Shown piece by piece: positions 13,783 to 25,665 of a stretch of 64,000 nt of DNA. This DNA comes from Lates calcarifer. Taxonomy: Eukaryota; Chordata; Actinopteri; Centropomidae. The stretch lies in contig NC_066837.1 of assembly GCF_001640805.2 (NCBI RefSeq), positions 26,061,548 to 26,125,547 on the forward strand, read 5' to 3'. Numbering within the stretch: the first letter of the stretch is position 1; each line of letters opens with the position of its first letter. Below the pieces are notes generated by a model. The model searched no databases. It saw only the letters and a program-made list of their open reading frames with translations, and had not been told where the DNA came from. The translations under genes were made by a program, and so were the position numbers.

Positions 13783-16580
13783 CACATGTTTTAAGAATAA
13801 GTGAGGTATTTTTTTTCTTGCTGCTCAGTATGGTACAGCTCTTTGTTCATTATGTTCTGTGAAGTTGTTTTCCACATGATAACTGACCATTCACTAAGCC
13901 CTGTTAGATTCATGAGTTGGTTGAAAACTCAGTTCAGTGCTTCCAGCTGACTTTAAGACAACCACTAGCCTTACTATGGCACAGTGACTACATAAATGCT
14001 TACAGAGGTTAAAGTGGCATCCTATAGCTATATCCTGGCCTATAGCTTGTATCCTAACTAGCTGGTGATCCATGTAGAAAACAAAGATACAAAGAAGCAG
14101 CATGCCCATGTATTGCAGTTTAGAACTAGCTGGTCGTTGTACTATAAGCAAGACTTCCTCAAATGCAATAAAGAGCAGGACAGAGGTGCTAATGTTACCC
14201 AAAACCCTGATGGCATCCAGGACAGGCTTCCACACGTTGGATGCGCTAGTTGTAAAAAGCTGACGTGTAACCCCATAAACTAATGTAGTTAGTTAATGAT
14301 CCTTGCCTTTAGATATAAGTTACTACTCTCCTACCATAGCCCCATGCACATTCCTTTGACGTAATGCTTGACAAACACACCATGCCTAATTACAGCTGCT
14401 AAGCTAGGATTTGACAGTTGTTCAGAAGAGGGAGTCAACGGTCAACTTTAATTTTTTTGTAGGCATTTTCACAACTATCCTACCTTTGTGTTTCTTACTT
14501 TGTGTGCTTCATGTGTACTTCTGTATGTTTTTATCTACTGAACTAACTAAAGAAGCTGAATACAGTGCATGGACGAAATCCAATACAATGGCTCATTAAT
14601 AAATAGTTATTGAAAATGGTTTACAGATGATGTTATAATTATATAGCTTATAAAGCTGTAGTTTGTTATATTGTCAAGAGTTCCTTTTGTTCATTTATTT
14701 TGTACCTGCTTTTTATTTACAACGCATGAATGAGTTGGTGCCAAAAAAAGCAGATACCTCCATTCAAGCTGTTTTTCTACTCTAGTGTTTGTGCATATTG
14801 TGTACCTAGAACTGTTGGTGCCTGCATGATTACTTAAGTATACACGTTCATACAATATAATACCAGACAGTTTTACAGTGTGAGGTAACTTACCCAGGCT
14901 GACAAGTGTGCGTGCCACCCACAGGACATCGGCCACCAGTGCAGGAAAGATCAGTGCACTGCTCAGGACGTTCCCATACTTCTGCTGGAAGGGGTCCATC
15001 ATTGTCACGTACTTGTTCTCCCTCATGGGCTTGGCAAAGAAAAAGCCACCTGGAGCAGGAGGGAAAAGATTAGTGTGAAATCACAGTCTCTCTCTGGAAA
15101 TGATGAAGCAATCAATTTTTAAAACATGGCTGTATTTCTATCATTTAAAAACCCAAATGGGAGAGAAAGGAAGACGAGGAAGAGGGTGAGCAGGAGAGCG
15201 AAAGAACGAGTGCGTGTGAGCGATAAGAAAAACAACTGTTCCCTCCAGATAACTCAATAAACACCTTCAGCTGAACTCATGGGTTCACTTGGCCCAACAA
15301 TGGACAAGAACAGAAGGGGGGATGTTATATTTCCTGATCAGGGACTTTGGGGTTTCCAGTTCCCATTATTCTCCCACCACATAGACCATTGTGACACTGG
15401 GGCCTTGAACACTGATGATTTCACCTGCTGCAAATGTTTACAGACCAATGACTGAGTTTGTCAGTTTGGTGAATTCAGGACCAGGCAATCTAAGTCTCTC
15501 TGCACCTGTTGCCTTGAGTCACAATCCTTAACTGATTTCTCATGGTCCTATTTTTAACGTGAGCGACACTTTTATTGGTGTGGGGAGTCAGGTGGGGGTT
15601 GGGGATATGGGAGCGGAGTTAGTGGCCAAACAACACCTCAGCTTGAGACATAAGTCAGTCCATTTGATTTTACACATAACAAACTGTGTGTAGACGCTTT
15701 CCTTCCCTCTTCCAAACTTGAGCCCTGACCTAGCTTTTAATTTAAAGATGGGAAAAAAGATGAGACAAAGGCCAGGGTCTGTATTTAAGTAAGGGTTTTC
15801 AGTGTACACGTTACCAGTCACTATGGCAGCTTACCTTCCTGACAACAACTAATGTTCCTGGCATTTACTTGTGCTTGCAAGTGTTCATTTCAGACCCTGC
15901 AAACAAGACCATTACACCCCATGTAGAAGACTGCATAAAGTTCACACTTTTATGTCTACTTAAATCTTAAGTCCTGAAATGCATCATTAAATCAGTTTCA
16001 TTCGTACAGTTCAGGGGGAAGTGTCAGGATGTTTGGTTCAGGGTTTTAGGCTTAGGGGTCATTGGTGCCACTCACCTAAGAAGAAGGTCAGGACGTAAGG
16101 CACAGGCATGAGAGCCCACACTGCACCCAGTGTTGGGTTGTATGTTGCCTCAGCTATACCAAGGATGAAACCTCCACCCACCCATGTAGCTGCAAGGAGA
16201 CAAACATATTAAAGGATAATCAGGAAACAGACATCACAGTAGCTTGTGTATTCAAACACTTTTTTAGGTTGTCAGCTACCACTTTTATCAGTTTTTATCA
16301 CTAACTTTTTTATTCCAAACATAAATTATCAACACATCAGAAAGAGTCAACATGCTAAGCTTTTGTCTAAACTGAGCTTCTGTGTGACTGCTTTACCAGT
16401 AAGAGTGAAGATGCCGACTAGCAAGTTGATGTTGCGACCGGCCAGTAGTGTTATCTCCATGCCGTCCCCAGTGCATTTCTTCTCCTCCCTCTTGGAGCGC
16501 ATGGACGCCCAGATGCCCGTGCCCAAGATCAGCAGGTAGAACGCTGCCATCACCACCAGACCTGGCACATTGAGAGCCAT
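6308..16580 (-). CDS. Gene A: SLC5A7-like (high-affinity choline transporter family) Na+-coupled transporter, 8 coding exons, intact
   Basis: Join of minus-strand exons 16580-16397, 16189-16076, 15049-14894, 10551-10403, 8951-8808, 8532-8379, 7819-7602 and 6850-6308. Every junction is GT-AG, phases agree, and the 1662-nt frame gives 553 residues plus stop. The protein matches the sodium:solute symporter family along its whole length and is closest to the choline transporter CHT1 (human about 580 residues). Matching blocks include TWVGGG (about 63), [11 protein letters not shown] (about 180), the DWNST sequon at 301-305, which falls at the known CHT1 glycosylation site, and the TM8 block around MSSMDS with serines that in this family line the Na2 sodium site. 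Thirteen membrane segments are expected at the plasma membrane, with Na+-driven uptake of choline or a related amine. Differences from neuronal CHT1: Asn50 where CHT1 has Asp48, and a much shorter C-terminal tail without the DKTILV-type endocytic motif. Overall similarity looks near half, so this is probably a fish-specific CHT1-like paralogue rather than the slc5a7 orthologue. The substrate is not proven. Confidence 0.93.
7602..7819 (-). CDS. Gene A coding exon 7 (residues 301-373)
   Basis: Acceptor TTCCAG, donor CAG|GTGAGA, 218 nt, phase 1 to phase 0. Contains DWNSTSYG with an N-glycosylation sequon at Asn303, [17 protein letters not shown], and the D-S-x-L-L-S-S-A-S segment that in this family contributes to the Na2 sodium site. 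Confidence 0.93.
8379..8532 (-). CDS. Gene A coding exon 6 (residues 250-300)
   Basis: Acceptor GTGCCAG, donor ACAG|GTACAC, 154 nt, phase 0 to phase 1. Encodes [12 protein letters not shown], corresponding to the family motif LGG-IPWQAYFQR with Pro-Trp replaced by Ala-Tyr, then a helix ending GAVAAST. Confidence 0.92.
8808..8951 (-). CDS. Gene A coding exon 5 (residues 202-249)
   Basis: Acceptor ACACAG, donor CTG|GTGAGT, 144 nt, phase 0 to phase 0. Starts at Trp202 and encodes the extracellular loop containing FQAPWVG (CHT1: YQKPWLG) and the start of the next helix. Confidence 0.92.
9151..9372 (-). repeat. tRNA-derived SINE, family 1, inverted and 5'-truncated (intron 4 of gene A)
   Basis: The reverse complement of the family seen at 1422-1760: it shares atcccagctgacattgg, gcaatttagagtcacc and ttaacctaacatgcacgtct. 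Confidence 0.75.
9571..9805. repeat. MITE-like interspersed repeat, half element (intron 4 of gene A)
   Basis: Begins ggacctgtgtgtaggattta, followed by gtggtgaggttgtaa, tggccttcaggttacg and ctactgtagaaacatggc. This is the order of a widespread fish non-autonomous DNA element whose inverted end would read GGACCAGTGTGTAGGATTTA. The other terminus is not recognisable. Confidence 0.55.
10403..10551 (-). CDS. Gene A coding exon 4 (residues 152-201)
   Basis: Acceptor TTCCAG, donor CTG|GTGCGT, 149 nt, phase 1 to phase 0. Encodes two membrane segments around the [16 protein letters not shown] block, which is nearly invariant in CHT1 proteins. The 4.3-kb intron before it, the largest of the gene, holds three long CA/GT microsatellites. 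Confidence 0.93.
12658..12706. repeat. (CA)n microsatellite, gene A intron 3
   Basis: About 24 uninterrupted CA units, with shorter CA-rich DNA on both sides. Confidence 0.97.
13391..13444. repeat. (CA)n microsatellite, gene A intron 3
   Basis: Twenty-seven CA units, preceded by imperfect CA-rich DNA from about 13285. Confidence 0.97.
13741..13781. repeat. (GT)n microsatellite, gene A intron 3
   Basis: About 20 GT units, on the opposite strand sense to the CA tract 300 bp away. Confidence 0.97.
14894..15049 (-). CDS. Gene A coding exon 3 (residues 100-151)
   Basis: Acceptor CTCCAG, donor CTGG|GTAAGT, 156 nt, phase 1 to phase 1. Encodes the FFAKPMR loop, then [12 protein letters not shown], matching the CHT1 block VTMLDPFQQIYG, and the next membrane helix. 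Confidence 0.93.
16076..16189 (-). CDS. Gene A coding exon 2 (residues 62-99)
   Basis: Acceptor CTTGCAG, donor TTAG|GTGAGT, phase 1 to phase 1, 114 nt. Encodes the [14 protein letters not shown] block of TM2 and its loop, the most conserved N-terminal signature of the choline-transporter branch, followed by a hydrophobic stretch ending FFL. Confidence 0.93.
16397..16580 (-). CDS. Gene A coding exon 1 (residues 1-61 plus one base)
   Basis: Starts at ATG 16580-16578 and encodes TM1 and the start of TM2, beginning [10 protein letters not shown]. It ends in phase 1 at donor G|GTAAAG. The ATG is chosen because the start lines up with CHT1 proteins, because gene B begins with the near-identical MALNIPG, and because a good 3' splice site lies just upstream at 16607-16606. 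Asn50 replaces the acidic residue of CHT1. Confidence 0.93.
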
Positions 16581-16605
16581 CCTGAACTACTTTTGTGTGT
16601 GTCTC
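16581..16605 (-). other. Gene A 5' UTR portion of the start-codon exon
   Basis: On the minus strand a pyrimidine-rich tract ends in CCAACAG, a strong acceptor, 25 nt before the ATG. The start exon is therefore preceded by an intron and at least one non-coding exon, as is also seen for gene B. Confidence 0.6.
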
Positions 16606-17195
16606 CTGTTGGATAGAAACAGAGAAAGAAAGAAACATGAAGAACTGACTCACTAAAAGCTTGAAAAGGTAACAAAGAAATGCAGTTTGCAGTGGTTGTT
16701 TAAATCACTACAACATACAGTACAAAATGCTCAAAAAAATCACATAGTACATTTTTTCATATTACTTTTTGTGAAAAAATAGTTGTAGGACTGCAGGGCA
16801 AGAGGGTGGGAGAGGCAAGTCTGCACAAATTCAAATGTCATCTAAGATGATTCTGACAAAAAAGGTACATTCATCATGTGCAGAAAGCTGTTAAGTGCAA
16901 ATGATAAAAACAATGAATAGAAAACAGCAGCATGTATTCAAATGACTGAAAAGAGTAAGGTGAGCGAGATGAAAAAGAAACTATATATCTTCTTAAAGAA
17001 AGAGTGAATAAAGAAAAGAGCTACAGAGGGGGAAAAAAAGACAGGAGTAGCAGCATCTCGGATGACCTGACTCTAATTGCTTGGCAGATGGGGTGATGGA
17101 GTGGGGCAAAGAAGGAAAAGGTGGAGTGGGGAGGAGAAAAAAAGAGGGCAAGGGGAGGGTGGGATGTAGAGTTGGAGAGGCGAAAGGGGTCTCAC

Positions 17196-17290
17196 CATAA
17201 TACTTGGCAGCACTGACAAAGATGGCGGACAGATGTTGTCCCCCGTCTTCAGTGGTTGGACAGCCTGAGTTTCGACCCCACACATCGGGA
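17196..17290 (-). promoter_or_regulatory. Candidate non-coding first exon or promoter-proximal DNA of gene A
   Basis: This short, comparatively GC- and CpG-rich patch ends on the minus strand in ATTATG|GTGAGA, a good donor that could join the acceptor at 16607 across a 590-nt intron. The other strand reads AAGATGGCGG, a YY1-type motif common near transcription starts. The upstream limit is a guess. A far-upstream promoter is equally possible. Confidence 0.3.
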
Positions 17291-17939
17291 AGTGAACACA
17301 ACTTAGAGCCAAGTTAGTGCGTACACATGTGTGTGTCTGCGTGTATGTAGTTACCGTAAGTGTGCATAGGACAGATGGTTTTCTAGAGGAGGATTAAAAT
17401 ATGAGCAAAGGCTTTGCACCTATAAAAAAAGTGTTAATCTTTAACTGCTGGTTTGCACCTACTTGCACTCACTTCTCTGTACATTGACATGGCTTACAGC
17501 TATACTATCGACCGTGTTAATGCAGTCCAGGAAAACTGAGGTTTTCCATCTAAAATATCACAGTAAGGCAGTTTCTTAGAAGACCTTTCTTTATTAACAA
17601 CAGAAACGTATTTACCATAAATACAGCCATCCTTTTCATGGTGAAAAACAAGACATGGCTCACGTCCAACGTAGTGAAAAACACATCTATTATACAGAAA
17701 GCTTTGGCTCGAATCACAAAACTTGAGAAGAGAGAATGCATGTATATCCACTTGGGACAATAGGGAAAGGGAAAAAAGGAAATGTTTGTGAAAGGAATGA
17801 ATTGGAAAGTACGAGTAGGAGGCAAATGTATGTGTATGTGTGTGTTTATGTGAGGGCATCGAAGGAATGGCTGAGGGGCTGGGGGAGGCAGCTCTCTGCC
17901 AAAGTCAACAAAAGCCTGAAAAGCACTCACGTGTTCTGT

Positions 17940-17944
<5 letters not shown>

Positions 17945-17974
<30 letters not shown>
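17945..17974. repeat. (GT)n microsatellite
   Basis: Fifteen GT units upstream of gene A. Confidence 0.95.
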
Positions 17975-17975
<1 letters not shown>

Positions 17976-18910
17976 ACAGTCTTTCAGCCCTTACATACCA
18001 GAAATTGCAGAGTTCAAACAGCATCTTTATGTTAGATTATAGCACTGTTATTTTCAGGCCAAACCCATATAGATTCTCAGAAAACCAAGAGCTGCACTCT
18101 GTAAATTATTATAGTTGATGGAACTGTGATATGTGAAGAATTCGGGAGGAAATACAGCAGTAGAAATACAGTCTTCATTTTGAGAAACTGCACATTTTCT
18201 CCACAATGGTACAGAGCCACTTTATGAACGTTTTACCCCACTACACTGATCTGACAGCTGTAGTTTTTTGCAGGAAAACATAAACATAGAACAGAAATAC
18301 ATCAAACATACTGCATTACTTGAATTAATGTGACAGATATTAATGTGTTAGCTTCAAAGAATTTGTAATAAAAAAAAGAAGAGAAAAAAAAAAAAGAAAG
18401 AAAAATGCTCCCAAACAGCAGAATTAAAAACTGTAAAGAAAAAAAGACTCAGTTTGTCTGGCAGTATAAGCAACCTTCTCAAATAGCAAACAAAAATGGA
18501 GTCTGATAACTCACCAATGCTTAGTCAAGTAATTGCCACAGCAAGCAGTACACCGACAAGGCATTCACTACAATGTGTGATACACACTGCTAGCCACCAC
18601 TAAAATCAACAGCATTAACCTCTTAGGGAACAACTATTGTTTGTAACCTTTCCAAGGACTTGTAAATTTTTTTTAATGGGAATTCATGCAACCATCAGGA
18701 GTGGCAGAATTCCCTGAGGGCTGCTGGTATTTTTCAACTGGTTGTAAAAACAAAAGAACATTTGAGAAGGAATTGTGGGGACGCTATGTTCTAGCCCAAT
18801 GAATTTCTAAGACACTTGCCTCTAAAATGTTTACCCTTTAGTAACCCACAGATGCTGAATATAGGGACAGAAATAGGCCTCCTGTAATTGTTATGTGATA
18901 TTTCAAGGTT

Positions 18911-19310
18911 TCCTTAAAGCTGCAGTAATCAATCTTTGATCCACTTGGAGGCAGATAAGCACATGCTAACAGATAGATAGACAGTTAGCTAACATATGCA
19001 CAGATACCAAACCCTTACCTATTACTGTCTAATAAGTTGTTTTGGCTCACGTATGCTGTTTGGTGCTAGGCAAATAGTGTGCATTGACTGCTGAGCTTTT
19101 TGGCTTGATACAGCTACCTGTTGGTACACAGACTAACTGAGTGGAAAAGCCAAAACTATAAGCTATAGAGGCTAAAATGCTCTATAGCACCACTGATTTC
19201 AGTAATAATTCTTTCTGGGTTTCTCACTGAGGTCGAACCATTTGCCATTACCAAAATATGTAGTTATTTGATTTACTGGTAAAAAGGTTGTTTGGTGGAG
19301 CTTTATAGAT
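18911..19310. repeat. Possible interspersed repeat beginning CCTTAAAGCTGCAGTAATCAATC
   Basis: The opening words (ttaaagctgcagtaat, cacttggaggcagataa) resemble a widespread fish repeat, but the ends are unclear. Confidence 0.3.
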
Positions 19311-22300
19311 TAGTGAATTTTAGTTTGTATTTGCCTTTCTACTGAATATGCTTTACATATCAGCTGTGTGCTTCTGCTATGCAGAATTTTCACAGTGCAG
19401 ACTATTTTAGTGAGCCCCCTCTCCTCTGTGTAACAGTATGCAAGATATTTCACAGAGCAGAGACAGGTCTTGAGTTCCCTCTATAGGGAGATGCAAGTCA
19501 ACTGACCTATTTTGGAGTTGAAAAAGGGCCCCTTATATGTCTCCCTCCCTCACACAAAACACACACAAAACAAACTTCCCTGCCCTCTTTTTTGGTGTGA
19601 TGAATGTGATGACTATAAGGAACTGGCCAGTGATAGTGGATCATCTGCCTTTCTTCAGTGAGATATACTCATGTTACTCACTGACAGAAAATGCGTTATT
19701 TCAGATTCTTCAACTGATTCAGTCACACTTTACCCTGCCATACACTGAATGCTCCATATTTTTTTCAGCTATTGAAAGGCCTGGATTCAATGGAAGTTGA
19801 ACTCATAATTCTTTGCAACCCGAGCCAAATCAGAGACAGGTTTGACTGGCATGATGCCAAGTAATATATAACTCATGTATGTTGTAGGCAACTTCTATCC
19901 AGACGACAAACTGTCACTGCAGTGAAACAGACCTATAGAGTCAATTAAACACATCAAACATGTTCACTAATGCGCTGACATTCAGAGTCAAGTAAGATCA
20001 AGTAAGGAAATAATTGTGAGGTGATGTATTTACATAATAAGACTGTGACTGTGACAGCTCACTAGACTATGTAGATATAGTTGAAGGGTGTATGATGTTC
20101 ATTTGCATGTGCTGGCATCATTTACACACACACATTACACATTACACATTAGGTGTGCATGTTCTCCAGAGAAGCAATAACTTATGCTCCTGGAGCACTG
20201 AGACCAAGACTTGTTTCAAGGATTTTAGCCAAAATATTGAGATTTCAGAATATCTGTGTAACAGGCATTTTCTACTAAATTTCACATATATTTCTTCCTT
20301 AATCTCCCCTGATTACTAAAACTCTACAAAGGGTACACGTCTAATATTTCTAAAATATTTAGATAGCTTCCCACTTGCTTGAGAATAAACCTTTGAGTCA
20401 AAAAATAAATCGACTGGTGGCACCATAATCACCTAGCGAAAAGGAGAAAATGGACAATAAGAGTGTAGCCCAAGGAGCGAGAAGCCAGCAGCTAAAGTGG
20501 GAGACCCACAGATGCTTGTTGCAACAAATCTCATTCAAAGCTAACTTCATGATAAATGTTGGCCAAATGAAATTTCACTCCTGAGGTGAAACTCCTTCAG
20601 TATTTGAGAAGCTGTGAATGGGATTGTCATTGATTAATATCAATAGCGTATCGATGCACCATTCCCACATAAATGTAGACGCATCAAATCATATGAATAA
20701 ATACGATTTTTCTTTCTCTTTCACTCTTGATTTTTGCCAGCTTCTTGAGGTGTGAGTGGCTGGGAGGTCTCTCACTGCGACTCACACATGTGTGGGTCTA
20801 ATAACCTCTTCTTCATGTCACTTCCGCGATTTGCTTACTCAGCACCTGGTAACTTTCCATTAGTCTTCCCACATGACTCAAGTGTGAACACAATGCTGCC
20901 ACATTAAGAGATGAAACAAGTGCCTACTTTTCTGAATATTTCGACACAATTATTTCTAATTCGTGACTTGTGCCACAGACAACAGTAAAGTTATTCTCTC
21001 AAATAGTTATCATTTCTTAAGGCAGTAAAAAGCTGTTTACCATAATTTTTAGGTGCAGAAGAAATGTTCCTCTCCCATCAGGTTTAAAGATGAATTTTCA
21101 ATCTTTTTTTTTTCTTTTTGTGGTGAAAACCATAAGAAAAAAAAATCCCTGTGAGAAAAATCTTTCAATGTGCATACCACAAACAAGGGTTTGGGGGGGG
21201 GGGGGTGAAAAAAAGTCCCATTCATAAAATAAAACCCCCCTGACTCTCATTCATGCAAGGCATCTCACAGAAAGACAACACAGCAAAGAGCTTTAAACAT
21301 GAGCACCATACGAGTAACACTATAACTGAAAAGAACTGAAAATGAGCTACTATACAAACAAACTATGCTTTTCTTTCTAAATATTCTGATGATGTGAAAT
21401 GAATCTGACAGCGATTACTAATTAATTTTATCATTCTAGAAATATCTGTGGTGCATATGACTGTACAGCCTACAATCTATATTCCAGACCTGCTATATGG
21501 GTTTAAAAAAAAGAAAAAAGTTCTTGTTTCTTTTTAAAAGGGATGCTGGAAATTTAATAAGCCTCTTGTGTGCAGCTAGTATAGTTAAAAATAGCATTTG
21601 AACATCCATATGTTGTTCGAGCTGGGGATGATCCACTATTCCTCATTCAATCAGAAATGTACCACCAGAATCCTGTGTTGGTTTTTAGAAACCAACCTGA
21701 GACCAACCAACAAATTCAGTCAGAGTTAAAGGGATAATTAATGATTATGTAACCTGGATCTGCACAAGGAGTAGTACATTTAGTTCACTTCAATAAATGT
21801 AATGTTGGCAGTGGACATACAGCAGGTTTGACGCCAACTAATGATTTGAAGGCTTTGTGCCACTGGCTGAATGTTACCTTTGGCACTGTTCAGCTGAGAG
21901 AAAGTAGACACAGGGTTGATTTGCTTCTGTGAGAGGCTGCTTTCTCAGTCTAATTATTCCATGTGGTATTGTCTTTCATACAGGTGCAGAAGTGTGTCTT
22001 GGCATGGATGCAGCTACAACACTCTTTCTACAGCTAGTCCCCCCCCCATCTCATCTCCCTGCCTCTCAGTACTTTTCCGTTCAGACCAGCTCTTCTGCCA
22101 ACTGTGAGTTTGCTGCCTGCCTCTTCTCCATCTCCACCCCCTGCAGTTTTGTGATGTGGAAGGAGCGCTCACAGACACTATTATCTGCTATTAGTGGTTA
22201 GTACCGGTCTGAATGCAACTGGTAACTTTTTCAGCAAGTCTGTGTGTGTCTGTGCACATGCACATTCACACATTCTATAAAGGTGTTAAGATTTCAGGTT

Positions 22301-25300
22301 GATGCAGAACGCCGGTAAAATGTAACCTTGCTATGGTCCAGACACAGACGTGATGTCTTTCACAGAAAGAGGAGACCAACAGAGACCATGAAAGAAAAAA
22401 CTAAACAAAAAATCTCTTTGCTTCCTCTAATCTCCTTTGTTATGTACAATTTCACTTTATGTCCTGCAATAATTCAGAGATTAGTTCTCAGAAACAGAAC
22501 CAGCCCTGATTTAGATCGCCTCTGAGAAATCATCCATCTGGACTAATGAGCAGAACCAAGACACAGAAGAGACAGCAGTCACCATAAACATCATGATAAT
22601 TAGTGTTCCTCCATTGGTTTTTAAATGATTGGACATTCACACGTGGTGGGCAGAGATAGGGGAGCACCTTGAGACAAAGGTGTGCTTTCACTATCAGTGA
22701 CAAGTTGCTAATTCACTCACAGGACACAGGCAATTGCATCAAAAGTATCTGCCCTGAGTGCACATTACATCTAAGGCCAATCACTTTGAGGACAAAGCTA
22801 ATCTCTTGTCGTCTAGTTTCAGATGGCTGACTTTGTTAGATCACTCAAGACGCTGTGATGAAGAGCTGTGAGGGCGAGGCTGGGTCAGTCAGCCCTCAGG
22901 AATGACGACTTTGATTAAGAGAGATGGCGACGATGTGAATGATAAAAAGCTCAGAACAGGAAATACAGCAAAAAGCATTTTTATACCACGTGGTGAGGAC
23001 TGCCAGGAAATACCAAAATGAAAAAAAAAACAAAACGCAGAAACCCAAACAACAAACAAACAAACAAAAAATCTCAGTTATCACTAAGAATTGATTAATA
23101 ACAAAAAAATTAAAAACTTTGCATCTTCAATTACAAAATTGTACAAAAAACGACACATTATTTTTTTCTTAAAAACAAGATTTAAGTCATTCAAAATATT
23201 TAAATTAGTCTAAGTAAGTCTCTCTCTATATATATATGTATGCATGTTTTTATAATATCTCACTGCAGTCCAACTCCTGTTTCAGCCTCTACAACTTCTC
23301 TATTCTCAGACCAAGTGCAGTGGAAAATTACAGCTTATCTAAACAATTGATAAAGAGAATACAGAAAAACAAAGATAGGCAGTTGTAGTCACAGAAGACA
23401 AACCACAAGAGCCAATCTGTCTCTGCAGCAGTGCCCCTCAGTGCTATTTCCAGGATAGACACACACTCTCACTTAGTATGTCCCAACTTGACCAAGTTTA
23501 AATAGCCTCTCTAAAGAAAAACACACACATACTGTACATGCTCACACAAAGAAAAACCTATGTATTCTAAAGCAAAAACATACACAAAGTCAAAAGATGT
23601 ACATAAAGTAAACATGACAACAAAGGAAAAAAACTGAGCAGAGGAGGCACATGTTAGCATATTCAATGATTGAATACATACCTAGGTTTAACAGTACGTG
23701 TCAGTTCTTAGAGATGATGTGAAGAGGGAACAGAGGCTATTCTCACAGGACAGAGAACAGGCCAGGTGATAAATTCAGTCCAGGAGGAGAGAGATTCATG
23801 CGACCCTCATCCACAGTGTTGGGGAGTGGGAGAGACGGCCAAGGGATGAAGGACAACACAAAGAAACAACAGGTGCTCTTCTATCTCTTGAATTAAAGAA
23901 TGTTTTTAAAAAAAAAGTCAAAAAGTCTGTTTCAAAACTGATTTTAAAACAGCTTTTAACAAAGTGCTCTGGAGTGAAGAGGGAGAGGAGTCAAGAGTTG
24001 ATGTTCAGAGCTCATGAGGCAGGTTCAGTGAAGGAGGATGGAACTCTCTAGAATCAGTACTCAGCCTTCCCCTGGTTTTAAAGCTCAAGGGGTGGGTGGG
24101 GTCAGACATGATACAAAGGAGAGGGCGAGCCGCCACCACTGCCACCTGATTGGTGGCTGCATTTGTCCTCCCGTCTGCAGCCAATTAGCTGTGTTGAGAG
24201 CCCCGGGGCAGACCCAGCCCCTGTTTAGCTTTGGTCCACATGAGGATGACTTTGACTGTAGGGCAGCGCTACCACCTCCAGCTGCTCATGACCAGCTCAT
24301 TTACAACTCCCTCCTTTCTCTGTCCAACTCTGCCTCTCTCTACTCAAACATCTTTTGTTTTTAAACTCCCACTCCTCCCCCCTGTTTTCCTCTACTTTCC
24401 TCTACTACTACTTTCCTGTCCTCTGTCTTTCCATTCTGACCTTCTTACAGACTTTCTCTTCAGACTTCTGTCTTTGTTTTCCACCCAGATTAAAACTTCA
24501 GATGTGATTCATAGCACCTCTCTATCTCTCACCTACCTGCTGTGTTTCACAGTGGCTGTACAGCCAGCATGGCAGATACCACCAGGATCCTCACACGCCC
24601 GCAATACATCGAGAAAAACATCTCCCTCTCCAGGCTGGCCCTGTTTCGTTTTGTTTTTTTCCTCAGTTTTATTACTGTGTGCTCATGCTTGAGTGTGGCC
24701 GCATGCAAGTGCCTCTTTGCCCAGGACTTCCACAAAGCGTTGCTTGTTCTGTCCATATGGTTTAGTGTATCAGGCATTTAGTAAATCACATGGGAAGAGT
24801 CAGACTGAAAAAAAGGGGAAGAACTTGCAGTAAAGAAACTGAGAGCTGGTTAAAAAGAGGAAAATAAAAGTGTTGTGCTCAATGTTTGTAAGTGAGCTAC
24901 CTTCTCAATATAAAAGCATATAAATTTGAACAGAGGTATATTTGTTATACACAGATCAAAGTGCCTGCTGCTGTAAAAGGGTCTTTGTATGGTCCAGGTG
25001 AAGCCACAGGACAGCTATTTGTCACACGTAGCCTCAAAGCCAAATATTTTTATGGACAGTTTTCACATACTTTCATACTGGTGGGGAAAGATGAAACCAT
25101 CCAACAGACCTGACATATGTGTGAATTCTTGCCTAGTTCTGCAGTAACAGGACAACAAGCCACAACGCTCACAGGGAAACTCATCATTCGGCTACCAGCC
25201 TTCACGGAAAACGAAGCCAACATGTACAAGCCATCATAACATAGATACGTGTTTGTTGAAATGAAAACATCTAAACCCAAATCAGCAGATCAAAAAGCAG

Positions 25301-25631
25301 CATCCTGTTTTTTACAGATGGCGAAAAGAGAAAAAGAAAAAAAAAAAACTTCTGACCACTTCTTCCTCATTGAGAGAACAAAATTCTCATAATTGAACAC
25401 TGAAGGGAAATTTGAACCATCGACCTCATCTGGCAACCACCTTCATCTTCCCTCAGTTACGAACATTAAGTAACTTAATCCAAAGTTTTTTATCCTCCTC
25501 TTTCTTTTCCTCTGCTTGAAACGACACAGAGACCTGCTGTGCAGAGCTGAGGTAACACTGTAACTTTAAGAGTCCTCTTCCTGTAACAAGAAAAGCCCAG
25601 GAACTCTCCACTTTGAGAGCGTGGGTGCATC

Positions 25632-25660
<29 letters not shown>
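25632..25660. repeat. (TG)n microsatellite
   Basis: About 14 TG units followed by an alternating GCGCAC stretch. Confidence 0.95.

Positions 25661-25665
<5 letters not shown>

Noticed and set aside
17073..17312. Open frames on the minus strand upstream of gene A
   Set aside because: They run through the candidate non-coding exon and a purine-rich tract; no family match, and neither would join in frame to the clear MALNVPG start. Kept only as a possible UTR exon.
24038..24781. Overlapping plus-strand open frames of 108 and 153 codons
   Set aside because: Composition is driven by pyrimidine-rich low-complexity DNA; no recognisable domain or consistent splice sites.
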